A stretch of DNA of 64,000 bases from Aridibacter sp965216195. Lineage in GTDB: Bacteria > Acidobacteriota > Blastocatellia > Pyrinomonadales > Pyrinomonadaceae. The position numbers and the translations under genes were made by a program. How positions within the stretch are numbered: the first letter of the stretch is position 1; the number at the start of each line of letters is the position of its first letter. The notes under the pieces were generated by a model. It ran no database searches. It was not told where the DNA came from and saw only the letters and a list, made by a program, of their open reading frames with translations. The stretch spans positions 2,914,001-2,978,000 of the forward strand of contig OZ244151.1 in the NCBI GenBank assembly GCA_965216195.1. The letters run 5' to 3'. Positions 1 through 9,813 of the stretch are shown here, one piece after another.

Positions 1-533
1 TCGGCAGACAAAATGTAAAAGTCGGCTGGGAAACCGAACTTGCCGTCATCATCGGAAAACGCGGCAAAAACATTACGATAGAAAACGCTTCGGAACATAT
101 TTTCGGCTACACAATCTTAAATGACATTTCCGAACGTGGACTTAATTCCCGGATCGAAAACAGACATCTGCGCGAAATGGACGGTTTTTGCGACTGGCTC
201 GCCGGGAAATGGTTTGACGGCTTTGCTCCGTGCGGTCCCTGGATCGTTACAAAAGACGAAATTAATGATCCGCATGATCTGGAAATCAAATTTTATCTAA
301 ACGGAGAAATGTGGCAGAACGGTAACACGAGCGAAATGATCTTCGATATTCCCCGGCAGATCGCCTACTGCTCTTCGATCATGACGCTCGAACCTGGCGA
401 TATTATTTCAACCGGAACACCCGCCGGAGCAGGGCTTGGAGAAAAAGAGACGACGCTTGCCGACGGCGACGAACTGATAAGTGAAATCGAGGGACTAGGC
501 AAGCTGAAAAATTATGTGAGGTGGACGAATTGA
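1..533 (+). CDS. fumarylacetoacetate hydrolase (FAH) family protein, 5' truncated by window edge
   Basis: The reading frame is open from base 3 to the TGA at 531-533, so only the C-terminal ~176 residues are present. The segment ELAVIIGKR near the left edge, the SERGLNSR-like helix, GKWFDGFAPCGPWIVTKDEI, and the downstream TLEPGDIISTGTPAG are hallmark FAH-fold motifs; the Glu of the ELAV segment and the following acidic residues belong to the metal site. FAH-family enzymes cleave or hydrolyse 2-keto or acylpyruvate acids, often in sugar-acid or aromatic breakdown. The gene overlaps the next one (symporter) by up to 13 bp and is probably the upstream member of the same + strand locus, where a sugar-acid hydrolase would fit. 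The exact substrate cannot be read from the fragment. Confidence 0.9.
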   Translation, partial: GRQNVKVGWETELAVIIGKRGKNITIENASEHIFGYTILNDISERGLNSRIENRHLREMDGFCDWLAGKWFDGFAPCGPWIVTKDEINDPHDLEIKFYLNGEMWQNGNTSEMIFDIPRQIAYCSSIMTLEPGDIISTGTPAGAGLGEKETTLADGDELISEIEGLGKLKNYVRWTN

Positions 534-2332
534 AACCTCTCGATTGGATAATAGTCGGTTTTTACTTCCTTTTTATGGTCGCAATCGGGCTTTATTTTGT
601 CAGGCGGGCGAGCCGGAGTGTGGCTGATTATTTCGTTTCGGGACGGAATTTGCCGTGGTGGATCATCGCTCTTTCAGCTGTCGCAACTTATTCGGATGCC
701 GGGATCGCACCTGCCGTAACAATGTTGACATTTCAAGGCGGTCTGCTTGGCAACGCCGTCTGGTGGATTCCTTACGTTATCTGGATGCCGCTCGGTGCTG
801 TTCTCTGGTCAAAATACTGGCGAAGGCTCGGCACGGTTACTTCCGCCGAACTTTTGAACATTCGTTACGGCGGACGCTTCGCAAGCGCGTATCGCGGAGT
901 TTACGCGATATTCATGACCGTTTTTATCGTTCTTTTGATGGGGTATGTTTCGGGTTGGCTCGGGGTTGCGCTCGGTCCTATTTTGGGTTGGGAACCGATG
1001 CAGCTCATTTTGCTTTCTGCGCTTGTCGCCGCCGTTTATACAACCATATCGGGACTCTATGGTGTGGCTTATACGGATGCCTATCAATTCGGAATCTTTT
1101 TGGTTGGCAATATCATTCTGGTTCCGATTGTTTTGTCGGCGGTCGGCGGAATGGAGCAGGTTTATCAAATGATCGAAACAACCCGCGGAGCGGAAGGCGC
1201 AGAATCATTTTTTGAGGTTTTGCCACCCGTTAAAGGATTGGACGTTTTGACGATCTTTGCTTTCGCGGTTCAGGGACTGTTCTTCGCGGCATCGCCGACC
1301 GGTGGAGAAGGTTTTACGGCACAACGTTTTATGGCGGCACGAAACGAATTTCACGCACAGGTCGGACAGCTTTTCAATGCGGTTTTGACATTGGTTTTGC
1401 GAGTCGTGCCTTTTCTGTTTTTAGGCTTGATTGCCGCCGCTCTCTACACACCAGGAAGCGTTGCTGAGCCGGGCGAGATCTGGGGGCGCCTTGTAAATTC
1501 CTACGCACCGACCGGACTTTTGGGGTTATTGGTTGCAGGGATTTTTGCCGCTTATATGTCAACCATCAGCACGGAGATGAACTGGGGAGCGTCCTATATA
1601 GTTAACGATTTTTACAAACCGTTTATCCGGCAGAACGAAAGTGAAAAACACTACGTTCTGGTCGGAAGAATAGGGTCACTTGTAATTTTCGCGGCCTCGC
1701 TCCTGGTCACATATTACTTTGTACATGGGATGCGTTCGTGGTTTCTGTTTATAAATTCGGTGGTTTTTGCCTTTATCCTGCCATTATCCTGGCTCAGATT
1801 TTTCTGGTGGCGGCTCAATATCTATGGCGAAGCTGCCGCTTTGATTATCGGTCTACCTTTAAGCTACATCATTTGGTTTCCACTCGGGTTTTCCGATGAA
1901 CAGGCGCATCCGTTTTGGCAGGGATTTCTGCTCTTGTTCGGTTTGGGCTCAGCCGTGATTATTCTTGTTACGCTCCTGACACCGCCCGAAAGCATCAAAA
2001 CATTAAAAGAATTTTACAGACGCTGTCGCCCGCCCGGATTTTGGGGTCCGGTCGTAAAAGACTTTGAACCCGAAATGCGCGTCAAAATTCGCAAAGAAAC
2101 AATGATTGATCTGATTGATTGCGGATTGGGAATTGCCTTTTGCACTTCGGCGATTTTAGCCGTCGTCAGCCCGCTCGGAAAACATTGGAATATTTTTATC
2201 ATCGCTTTGTTAGCAGGCGTTTTGAGCGGAGGACTGTTTATCTTTCGTTGGTCGAAACGCGGCGTTTTCCGCTCACTCAGATCGGTGCAAAAAGATGAGG
2301 AAGATTTAAAAGTTGCCGAAGGAGAGGTTTAA
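521..2332 (+). CDS. sodium:solute symporter family (SSS) transporter
   Basis: The 603-residue protein is almost entirely hydrophobic helices with about 13 membrane spans. The N-terminal DYFVSGRNLPWWIIALS is the classic SSS signature, and helix 6-8 residues such as GLFFAASPTGGEGFTAQRFMAAR fit the family. It should import a small organic solute with Na+. A GTG at 521 gives the longest frame, but AGGTGG (519-524) sits five bases ahead of an in-frame TTG at 530, so the true start may be 530. It overlaps the FAH gene and precedes glycan-degrading enzymes, so a mono- or oligosaccharide or sugar acid is the likely cargo (inference). Family is sure, substrate is not. Confidence 0.93.
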   Translation: MDELKPLDWIIVGFYFLFMVAIGLYFVRRASRSVADYFVSGRNLPWWIIALSAVATYSDAGIAPAVTMLTFQGGLLGNAVWWIPYVIWMPLGAVLWSKYWRRLGTVTSAELLNIRYGGRFASAYRGVYAIFMTVFIVLLMGYVSGWLGVALGPILGWEPMQLILLSALVAAVYTTISGLYGVAYTDAYQFGIFLVGNIILVPIVLSAVGGMEQVYQMIETTRGAEGAESFFEVLPPVKGLDVLTIFAFAVQGLFFAASPTGGEGFTAQRFMAARNEFHAQVGQLFNAVLTLVLRVVPFLFLGLIAAALYTPGSVAEPGEIWGRLVNSYAPTGLLGLLVAGIFAAYMSTISTEMNWGASYIVNDFYKPFIRQNESEKHYVLVGRIGSLVIFAASLLVTYYFVHGMRSWFLFINSVVFAFILPLSWLRFFWWRLNIYGEAAALIIGLPLSYIIWFPLGFSDEQAHPFWQGFLLLFGLGSAVIILVTLLTPPESIKTLKEFYRRCRPPGFWGPVVKDFEPEMRVKIRKETMIDLIDCGLGIAFCTSAILAVVSPLGKHWNIFIIALLAGVLSGGLFIFRWSKRGVFRSLRSVQKDEEDLKVAEGEV

Positions 2333-2361
2333 AGATTCGCAATTTATTAAAAAATTTAGTT

Positions 2362-3945
2362 ATGAAATTTGTTACTACACAATTGATCCGAATTTGCTCC
2401 ATTTTATTTGTTGTAATAGCAATTACAAATATTTCCGCACAGCAAAATCCGAAACGTGAAGTTCACGCCCTTTGGGCAAGTCCTTTTTATGCCGGAAAAA
2501 CGGTCGAGTCTGTCCGTGAATTCGTCGCAAAGTGCAAAAAAGCACATATTGATGTAATTGTAATGGACGTTAAAGGCAGTCGCGGACAGATTTACTGGAA
2601 AAGCAAGCGCTTTCCGCAGGCAATTGCCAAAGGATATGAAAATTTTGATTTCCTCGAACATCTCGTGCGAGAAGCCCACGCCGCCGGGATAAGGGTTGAT
2701 GCGTGGCTGGTTGATTATCTCGAAGGAGCAAAAGGAGCGGCATTTCGTGAACATCCCGAATGGGCACAGCTTAACCCGGACGGCAAAACAACTTTGTCGG
2801 AAAAACTTGGAAAAACCCGCCAGTATCCATACGTCTGGATGTGTCCGGCACGCCGTCCAGGTTATACGGATCAATGGCTGATCCCGATGTATGAAGAAAT
2901 TGTCAGAAACTACGATGTTGACAGCGTTCATCACGATTACGTCCGCTATCCCGGCGATGTTGCTCCCGACAGTTACTGTTTTTGCGATTACTGCCTCAAT
3001 GATATTCCGCGTTACGCGATGCTTAAATACGAAACACGTCCCGACGAGCGTTACCGAGTAAAACCGAATCAACCGCGGATTGAAGCCAATTGGTGGAGCG
3101 ATCCGACAATGCTTCCCGCCGACTGGGATAAACGAGATCGGCGAGAAAAGGCTGATTTTCTCTTAAACGGACGCACTATTCCTGGCGGTCCCAACGATAT
3201 GCGTTATTTCTTTTACGATTATCGCTCGCATCAGATCGAAAGCTTCGTCCGCGAAACATCTCAAAGAGTAAAGAAAATAAAACCAAAAATGGAAGTTTCG
3301 GCGGCGGTTTTCAAAAACCCGATCTTAAGCGGGCGTTTTTTGGGACAGCGTTGGGATCAGTGGAATGATTGGATAGATGTCTATATGCCGATGACTTATC
3401 GCAGTCATTTTGCGGGCGATTTTGAAGCTTATCTCAATCATTTGACTGAAACCACTCAAAGACAACTCAAATGGATCAGACACAAAAAACCGCTTTATGC
3501 CGGGATAGCTTCAACCTATTTATACAGGGAAGAGTTCCGGCCGTTTGATGAGATGACAGCCGCTATTGAAGAACTAAAAGTTTTGCCCGAATCGGATAAC
3601 CAGGGACGTGCCGAAAAGTTGCGGTCAATAAAAACTGCTTTTGAAGCTTTGCGTGTAAGATTGGCAAAATTTTCACCTCCAACTGAAAAAGAAATCGCTA
3701 CGCACGTAAATGTGGTCTGTGCGAATAACGGGCGTGATGCGACGCCGGAAATGCTCGATACACTTGCCAAAAAAATCACGGCTTTACGAAGGGACACACC
3801 GCCCGGATTTTTGCCGCGTGAAAAACTAAAACGAGCTATCGAAGCGGCACGCAAGGCAAACCCGAACGGTATCGCAATCTTTGCGGATGGGAATCTGACA
3901 CGGGAAAAACTCTGGGGTGTTTTGGAAAAGGAGTTTGAGGATTAA
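2362..3945 (+). CDS. secreted GHL10-type family 10 glycosylhydrolase-like protein
   Basis: The product has 527 residues and begins with a signal peptide (hydrophobic stretch to about residue 26, ending SAQ). The mature start REVHALWASPFYAGKTVES and the blocks IDVIVMDVKGSRGQIYW, AHAAGIRVDAWLVDY and VDSVHHDYVRYPG are those of the GHL10/DUF187 TIM barrel, whose members are predicted or shown glycoside hydrolases. CFCDYC is a Cys-rich loop often seen after the barrel's strand 4. The protein is likely periplasmic or outer-surface and acts on a polysaccharide. It lies 29 bp after the symporter and 29 bp before the heparinase-like gene, so one transcript is likely. The catalytic residues are not settled for this family. 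Confidence 0.85.
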   Translation: MKFVTTQLIRICSILFVVIAITNISAQQNPKREVHALWASPFYAGKTVESVREFVAKCKKAHIDVIVMDVKGSRGQIYWKSKRFPQAIAKGYENFDFLEHLVREAHAAGIRVDAWLVDYLEGAKGAAFREHPEWAQLNPDGKTTLSEKLGKTRQYPYVWMCPARRPGYTDQWLIPMYEEIVRNYDVDSVHHDYVRYPGDVAPDSYCFCDYCLNDIPRYAMLKYETRPDERYRVKPNQPRIEANWWSDPTMLPADWDKRDRREKADFLLNGRTIPGGPNDMRYFFYDYRSHQIESFVRETSQRVKKIKPKMEVSAAVFKNPILSGRFLGQRWDQWNDWIDVYMPMTYRSHFAGDFEAYLNHLTETTQRQLKWIRHKKPLYAGIASTYLYREEFRPFDEMTAAIEELKVLPESDNQGRAEKLRSIKTAFEALRVRLAKFSPPTEKEIATHVNVVCANNGRDATPEMLDTLAKKITALRRDTPPGFLPREKLKRAIEAARKANPNGIAIFADGNLTREKLWGVLEKEFED

Positions 3946-3974
3946 CGCCTTTAAGGGAGAAGAAGAATTAAATT

Positions 3975-6900
3975 ATGCATTTCAGAAAGCTCTTAGAAAT
4001 CGACAAAGCCTCGATTCGAAAATGTGTATTTGTGTCGTTCCTTATTTTCGTTTTTGGAGTATTTCAAACACCGCTGTTTTCTCAACCTCTTACCGAGACA
4101 TTTGTCCTGCGTGAAGATTTTCAAGGCGAGAGCCTCGGACGGTTTGCCAGCTATCCGCCTGCTCAGGATATTGGTTACGAACCTTCGCTTTTGCCGACAG
4201 ATAGTTTTCAAGCCCCCGGCGGACGGGCTTTGATGCGTGTGATAAAACCGAATCGGGACGGCAAAATGCGGTTCGGGTTTATCCGGCAGACATTTCTGCT
4301 GACAAAAGAAAGCGCAAAACTTTCGTTCTCCTATTTTCTCAATCATTCTGACGTCGATGACAAAATTGAAATCGGTATAGCCGGAAGGGACGGTTGCCGA
4401 TACACCAAACAAATCCCCGCGAAATCCGGCGGATGGATGAAAGAGGAAGTCTCGCCTACCGAGTTTCGTTGCAACGGAGATAAAGCGCTAAGAAGCGGAG
4501 TAGGTGTCGAAGCGTTTTATGTTGTCGCCGATTTAAAACGAACCGATGCTGATATTACCTATCGTTTTCTTATTGACGAAATAAATTTTGAGGCGAGCCG
4601 GGCGGCAAATTTTGAAATTCAAACTCCCGAAACCGTTCGTATCGAATCCCAAAACGCCTGGGTAAGTAACAAAAATTTTGCGGCGGGCGAAACGCTTTCG
4701 CTCAAGGCTTCAAATCCAGCCAAACTTAAAAATGTTACTTGGTCAATTGAAAACCAGAACGGCAGATCGGTTGCAACCGCGACGCTTTTTGATGACGGAA
4801 CACACGGCGATGAGCAAGAAGGCGATGGTGTTTGGACAAATAATTCGGTTTACACTTTTAAACAAAACGATCCGACCGGCATCTGGAAAATCAGACTCCA
4901 TGGTACGACAAACGACGGCAAAAAATTAATAACAAATGTGTGTTTTATTCGCCGCACGGCACCGCATTCGAATCATCCGCGTCTCTATTTTAATGACAAA
5001 GAAAAGTCCGCTCTTATTGCCCGCACGAAAAATCCGAAAATTTCGAAGGTCTGGGAAAAAATCCAAAAAAATGCCAAAACATATCGGGAATCGGGCGACC
5101 TTTCGCACGGCGGAGAGACTTTTGAATTGCTTGATAAGAAATATCTATTGCCGTCGCTTCGCGGCTATTTCGGGGCGATGAATCAGGCGCGTTTTCGCAT
5201 CGAATACAATTCATTGGTTGCCTATCTAAATGGCGACGCAGAAGCCCTGAAAGCGGCGAAAGAAGCACTTTTGAAGGTTTCAAACTGGAGCCGCTGGGAG
5301 CCGCCCTGGTTTACTTCACATGGTCAGCACACATATTATCCGGCGGGCCTCCTGGCGGTGCAGGTCGCTATCGGTTACGACTTGCTTTACGACGACCTGA
5401 CCGAAAACGAGCGCTCGAAAATCCGAAATGCCTTGATCGAGAAACAGATCGTTCCAACCTATAAAGAATATGTTCTCGACAATCGCCTGATGGCGAATAC
5501 GAGCAACTGGATCGGTCATACGGTCGGCGGAGCTTTGGTTGCGGCGGCGGCGATTGCCGATGATATCAAAGCGGAGGAAGCGGATGGAAAGTTCAACATC
5601 TATTTGGGCGGCTTATTGCTCAAAATGGAACGACACATAGCAGCAAGCTATCTTCCCGACGGAAGCTACGGCGAAGGCATCAGCTATAAGGAATTCGATT
5701 TGGAAACGACCGCACCGGCATTTATCGCCTTAAAACGCATTTTCGGAATTGATTACTGGAAAAACACGCACGTTGAGAAATCGCTCTCGTATTCAATTTA
5801 TGTTTTAACGAATCCCATAAAGGCAAGTCCCGATATGGGTGACACGCATCCGCCGAAAGCACGCACGATTGCACCTTTAGTACGGCAAACAAAAGATCCT
5901 CTGCACCGTTGGTTTTACGAACGGTTTGAACATAATTCGATGGTTGATTTTCTATTCTTTGATGACACAGTTCAGCCAAAACCACCTCAGTTACCGACAT
6001 CAAAAATCTTTTGGGATAAAGGCAATGCTGTTTTTCGCACGGGTTGGAAAAAGGACGATCTCGTTTTTCTTTACCGTGCGGGTGCAAATTTCAATCACAA
6101 CCATGCCGATCAAGGAGCCTTTTTGTTGACCGCATTCGGCGAACCCTTGATAACCGAAGCCGGCTGGTCCGATTATTACAAAGATCCGTATTATACGACT
6201 TTTTTCACGCAAGCCGCAGGTCACAACACGGTGCTGGTTGATGGCAATCCCGAAAGCCAGATTTTGCCGGACACGCCTCAATTTAAAGCCCTCGATGATT
6301 ATCCGAGAATAACGGATGCAATAACGAGCGAGTTTTACGACACGGTCGGAAGTGATCTAACAAGCGCTTATCAAAATCGCCTGAGGCGTTACACGCGACG
6401 CATTGTTTTTGTAAAGCCGCATTACTTTGTGGTTTTCGACGATTTAGAAACGGATGGAAAACCTGCGCAATTTGATTTTTTACTCCACCTGCCGAACCGA
6501 GCAGGGATTAGAACAGAAAATTTAACGGCGACCTACAAGGGGGAAAAGGCGTCGCTCGCCGTGCGTTTGTTTTCCCCGGGTACGGCAAAACTGAGTGTCG
6601 GAAACGGGCGTATCCCGTATCATATTTTTTCGGCGCGAACGCCTGCCGAAACCCCTCCGCAGCCCGCCTATCTCGACTTTAGAACCGCGAAATCGTTGAG
6701 CAAAGCACAATTTTTGACCGCACTTGTTACCGCAAAGACTGAAAATACCGTTCGCAACCTTATCGGGCAAATGTCGGGATTGAACGGCGAAAACTTCAAA
6801 GGAATCCGAGTTAAACGAGGAGGTAAAACTGATTCGGTGGTTTTTCGCACCAGGGCCGGTGATCAAACCATTCGGCAGGGCTATTGGTCAGCTGACGCCT

Positions 6901-7232
6901 CGGTTTTAGTAATTACGGAAAGCGCCGACAATCTGGAACTGTTTGCCATTCAGAACTCCCGTTTTCTGCGTCGCAGAAATCAAAATCTGTTTTCAAGCGA
7001 TTCGCCGACAAACGTTGCGGTCAATTTTAACTCACGCGGAATTGAGGCGGTTTGCAGTGCTCACAAAAAGACAAAGATCAATCTGTTCACCGGTAGGAAT
7101 CCGGCTCGAGTTTTGTTTAACGGTAGAGAATTAAAACCCGGGGAATTTAATTTTGATAATACGGACAATACGCTTTTGCTGGCGATTCCGGCGGGACAAC
7201 ACAACCTAAAAATTACGTTTGAAGAAAAATGA
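3975..7232 (+). CDS. secreted heparinase II/III family polysaccharide lyase
   Basis: This 1085-residue protein starts with a signal anchor (about residues 17-37). After a jelly-roll-like N-terminal domain comes a beta domain with the DDGTHGDEQEGDGVWT motif (about residues 270-290) typical of choice-of-anchor X modules. HPRLYFNDKEKSALIAR opens the (alpha/alpha) toroid, and FNHNHADQGAFLLTAFGEP plus QAAGHNTVLVDG in the C-terminal half form the heparinase II/III beta-sandwich with its metal and catalytic His residues. Relatives split uronic-acid-containing glycans such as heparin, heparosan or alginate. It is the strongest pointer to the locus substrate. Start ATG follows a purine-rich stretch. 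Exact glycan is unknown. Confidence 0.88.
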   Translation: MHFRKLLEIDKASIRKCVFVSFLIFVFGVFQTPLFSQPLTETFVLREDFQGESLGRFASYPPAQDIGYEPSLLPTDSFQAPGGRALMRVIKPNRDGKMRFGFIRQTFLLTKESAKLSFSYFLNHSDVDDKIEIGIAGRDGCRYTKQIPAKSGGWMKEEVSPTEFRCNGDKALRSGVGVEAFYVVADLKRTDADITYRFLIDEINFEASRAANFEIQTPETVRIESQNAWVSNKNFAAGETLSLKASNPAKLKNVTWSIENQNGRSVATATLFDDGTHGDEQEGDGVWTNNSVYTFKQNDPTGIWKIRLHGTTNDGKKLITNVCFIRRTAPHSNHPRLYFNDKEKSALIARTKNPKISKVWEKIQKNAKTYRESGDLSHGGETFELLDKKYLLPSLRGYFGAMNQARFRIEYNSLVAYLNGDAEALKAAKEALLKVSNWSRWEPPWFTSHGQHTYYPAGLLAVQVAIGYDLLYDDLTENERSKIRNALIEKQIVPTYKEYVLDNRLMANTSNWIGHTVGGALVAAAAIADDIKAEEADGKFNIYLGGLLLKMERHIAASYLPDGSYGEGISYKEFDLETTAPAFIALKRIFGIDYWKNTHVEKSLSYSIYVLTNPIKASPDMGDTHPPKARTIAPLVRQTKDPLHRWFYERFEHNSMVDFLFFDDTVQPKPPQLPTSKIFWDKGNAVFRTGWKKDDLVFLYRAGANFNHNHADQGAFLLTAFGEPLITEAGWSDYYKDPYYTTFFTQAAGHNTVLVDGNPESQILPDTPQFKALDDYPRITDAITSEFYDTVGSDLTSAYQNRLRRYTRRIVFVKPHYFVVFDDLETDGKPAQFDFLLHLPNRAGIRTENLTATYKGEKASLAVRLFSPGTAKLSVGNGRIPYHIFSARTPAETPPQPAYLDFRTAKSLSKAQFLTALVTAKTENTVRNLIGQMSGLNGENFKGIRVKRGGKTDSVVFRTRAGDQTIRQGYWSADASVLVITESADNLELFAIQNSRFLRRRNQNLFSSDSPTNVAVNFNSRGIEAVCSAHKKTKINLFTGRNPARVLFNGRELKPGEFNFDNTDNTLLLAIPAGQHNLKITFEEK

Positions 7233-7242
7233 GGTAAAAGCC

Positions 7243-8484
7243 ATGAAAATGTTACTGACGATGATTTCTCTTTTCACGATTTGTTTAATTTCACAGAACG
7301 CCTTAGCGGCACAAACAAAATCACCAACCAAGTACAAGGGTTTTTTGGGGACTTATCATCCGTTTAATGGAACGGCTTATGGAGGCGACGGGTGGAAAGA
7401 AGGCGAGTTACTGCAAAATGCCTTCGCATTTGGTGAAAATTCATTTATATCTCAGTTAGCACATGGCGGATACAACTTTGCCAAACACGTAAACAACAAT
7501 TGCGAAACGTGGGATGTCAATAAGATTTACGGGATCGTCCGTCCGCCGTCTGAAGCCGGAGCAGTCAAACAGGCGAGCGATACTGACTTGCTAAAGCCTT
7601 TTCGTTATTTTCCGGGAATGGTTCAGGGTGCGAGTCGCTTTTCTAAGCTTTCAAGACAGTGTCCGCAGATAGCCGGTCTGATCATTGATGACATTTACAA
7701 CAATTATCCAAAATTTGTCCGGGCGAGACACCTTGAAGATATCAGGGACGCTTTACGGGGCAAGATCGTGGGGAAACAAGGCGAGGTAGATCACACTTCT
7801 CCCGAAACCACATCGCATCTGAAGCTTTTTGTCGTTGTTTATGAACACGAACTCTTCCGTGTTGATGATGAGATTCTCAAGTATGTCGACGGCGTAAATT
7901 TTTGGGTTTGGAAGCAAACCGAGCATCACAAACTGCTTGATGAATATCTGGGAATAATAAATAAGACATATCCCGGCAAGGAAATAATCTCGGGTGTATA
8001 CGTTTTTAACGGCGGGCAGACACCGACCGCCAAAAGCGTTCAATACCTGATTAAGCGAAACACCGAGTTATATGCAGAAGGAAAAATCAACGGCTTATTG
8101 ATGTTTTCTCCGATTTGGATGGGTCGCGAAAAGATGACCCGTAAGCGATGGAATGAGCTCGCTTTGCCGAAAACCTTAAATAGTGTTTACTACCCATTTT
8201 TGGGTTCGGGAAGCGGCCGGGTTGTTGACGGCGAGAGCGGAAAACCGATCTCAAAGGCTCTGGTTACGGTGTTTAGAAAAGCCGGAAATAAAAGGCTTCT
8301 GGTTTCAAGAAAACTTACCGACGAAGACGGCAGATACGCATTCGGCGGCTGGGCGGGCGGGAAAAATTATCCCGAGACAGTTTTTGAAATCAAGGCGGAT
8401 AAAAATTCATCTTCTGAAATAGTAAATGTCAGGCTTCGGGCTGGTAAAAAAGTGCAATTTAAAGATATGCGCCTGAAGAAATGA
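7243..8484 (+). CDS. secreted protein of unknown family with C-terminal carboxypeptidase-regulatory-like domain (copy 1)
   Basis: The chosen ATG (7243) has GAGGTAA seven bases upstream; a longer frame from a TTG at 7219 overlaps the lyase gene and is less likely. The 413-residue product has a signal peptide ending near ALA. Residues ~25-320 alternate beta-like and helical blocks (GLIIDDIYNNYP, EIISGVYVFNG, GLLMFSPIWMGREK) that look like a TIM barrel, but I do not recognise the family. The last ~85 residues, from GSGRVVDGESGKPISKALVTV to the end, resemble a carboxypeptidase-regulatory/SdrD-type Ig fold. It is homologous end to end with the next gene. Its position in the glycan locus suggests a surface glycosidase or binding protein, an inference only. 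Confidence 0.85.
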   Translation: MKMLLTMISLFTICLISQNALAAQTKSPTKYKGFLGTYHPFNGTAYGGDGWKEGELLQNAFAFGENSFISQLAHGGYNFAKHVNNNCETWDVNKIYGIVRPPSEAGAVKQASDTDLLKPFRYFPGMVQGASRFSKLSRQCPQIAGLIIDDIYNNYPKFVRARHLEDIRDALRGKIVGKQGEVDHTSPETTSHLKLFVVVYEHELFRVDDEILKYVDGVNFWVWKQTEHHKLLDEYLGIINKTYPGKEIISGVYVFNGGQTPTAKSVQYLIKRNTELYAEGKINGLLMFSPIWMGREKMTRKRWNELALPKTLNSVYYPFLGSGSGRVVDGESGKPISKALVTVFRKAGNKRLLVSRKLTDEDGRYAFGGWAGGKNYPETVFEIKADKNSSSEIVNVRLRAGKKVQFKDMRLKK

Positions 8485-8518
8485 AGATGGACAGAAACAC
8501 AAAAGGAATAAGAAAGCT

Positions 8519-9772
8519 ATGAAAAAGGTACTGACGATAGTTTCGGTTTTAGTAATGTGCACTTTTTTCCAAATTGTCTTGGTCGCTCAAACAAAACAAC
8601 CGATCAAATTCAAAGGTTTTTTAGGCACTTATCACCCGTTTAAAGGAACGGCTTACGGGGGGAACGGCTGGAAGGAAGGCGAGTTGATTCAAAAGGCGTT
8701 TGCTTATGGGGAAAATGCAGTCATTTCTCAAGCCCACTATTACGGATACAAGTTTGCCGAAAATATTGATAATAATTGTCACAAATGGGACATCAATAAA
8801 CTTTACGGGGTTTTGCGTCCACCCGCCGAAAAAGGTGTGGTTAATCAACCTAAAGATACGAAAATTCTGGAACCATTTCGGATCGAACCAGGGATGATAC
8901 AGGGGGCGAAGCGTTTTTCGGAACTTTCAAAATCCTGCCCACAGATTACAGGACTAATTATCGATGATTTTTTTTACGATTACCCAAAAAAGATTACAGA
9001 CGAGGATTTTCGCGACATAAAGGATGCGCTACTTGGCAAAGATGTTGACGGTAACGGAAATGTTAATCATTCTTCGAAAGCAACGACCCCGCGTTTAAAA
9101 CTCTACACCGTTCTTTATACACATCATCTTGAGAATCTGGATCGTGTCAAGAAAGAGACATTGGCACTTTTCGATGGTTTTAGCTATTGGATGACCAGAC
9201 AGAATGAAAACTATCTTCAATGGGACTGTATTCTTGATTCGCTGAGGAAAAAATATCCCGATAAAGACATCATTGCAGGCGTTTACCTTTTTAAGGGCAG
9301 GAACCGTACGTTCAGACCAAACACAGTACATCACGTAATAAATCGTGCCATTGATCTATATACGAAAGGACGTGTGAATGGTTTGCTGATGTTTGGGGCT
9401 ATATGGATGTCGCGTGAAAAAATTGACCGGAAACGCTGGGCAGAGCTCGACTTGCCGAGGTTTTTAAACCGCGTCTATTACCGTCATTTGGGTGTCGGGG
9501 CAGGAAGAGTAATCGACAAAAAAACAAAGCAACCAATAAAAAATGCACTTGTAACAGTGGTTAGAAAAATCGGAAATAAGAGGCTTGCGGTTTCGCGGAA
9601 ATATACAGATGGCGAAGGAAGATACGCTTTCGGCGGTTGGGCCGGCGGTGGAAATTTCCCGGATACAAGGTTTGAAATCACCGCCAAGAAAAACTCATTC
9701 TCGAAAGTCTTAAAAACTCGACTTCGTGCGCGTGAAACTGTCGAATTTAAGGATATAGACTTAAGGCAATGA
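8519..9772 (+). CDS. secreted protein of unknown family with C-terminal carboxypeptidase-regulatory-like domain (copy 2)
   Basis: The 417-residue product is a tandem paralogue of the preceding gene. Both share the mature start KGFLGTYHPF, GTAYGG-GWKEGEL, the CETWD/CHKWD-containing block with PPSE/PPAE, PQI-GLIIDD, the WMGREK/WMSREK block and the C-terminal Ig-like module ending with RYAFGGWAGG. A signal peptide covers about residues 1-24 and ends at VAQ. Acidic pairs (LIIDDF) on predicted strand ends are conserved in both copies and are candidate catalytic residues if this is a barrel enzyme (inference). The 34-bp gap to copy 1 and the same orientation argue for co-transcription after local duplication. 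Confidence 0.85.
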   Translation: MKKVLTIVSVLVMCTFFQIVLVAQTKQPIKFKGFLGTYHPFKGTAYGGNGWKEGELIQKAFAYGENAVISQAHYYGYKFAENIDNNCHKWDINKLYGVLRPPAEKGVVNQPKDTKILEPFRIEPGMIQGAKRFSELSKSCPQITGLIIDDFFYDYPKKITDEDFRDIKDALLGKDVDGNGNVNHSSKATTPRLKLYTVLYTHHLENLDRVKKETLALFDGFSYWMTRQNENYLQWDCILDSLRKKYPDKDIIAGVYLFKGRNRTFRPNTVHHVINRAIDLYTKGRVNGLLMFGAIWMSREKIDRKRWAELDLPRFLNRVYYRHLGVGAGRVIDKKTKQPIKNALVTVVRKIGNKRLAVSRKYTDGEGRYAFGGWAGGGNFPDTRFEITAKKNSFSKVLKTRLRARETVEFKDIDLRQ

Positions 9773-9813
9773 AACTAAACGGCTTTGTTTTCCCCTTAGA
9801 TGAATGAATTCTT

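Noticed and set aside
655..1215. 186-codon + strand ORF within the symporter gene
   Set aside because: Arg/Cys-rich shadow of the symporter frame with no support.
2404..3072. 222-codon - strand ORF over the GHL10 gene
   Set aside because: It overlaps a well supported secreted enzyme frame and lacks a ribosome site or domain.
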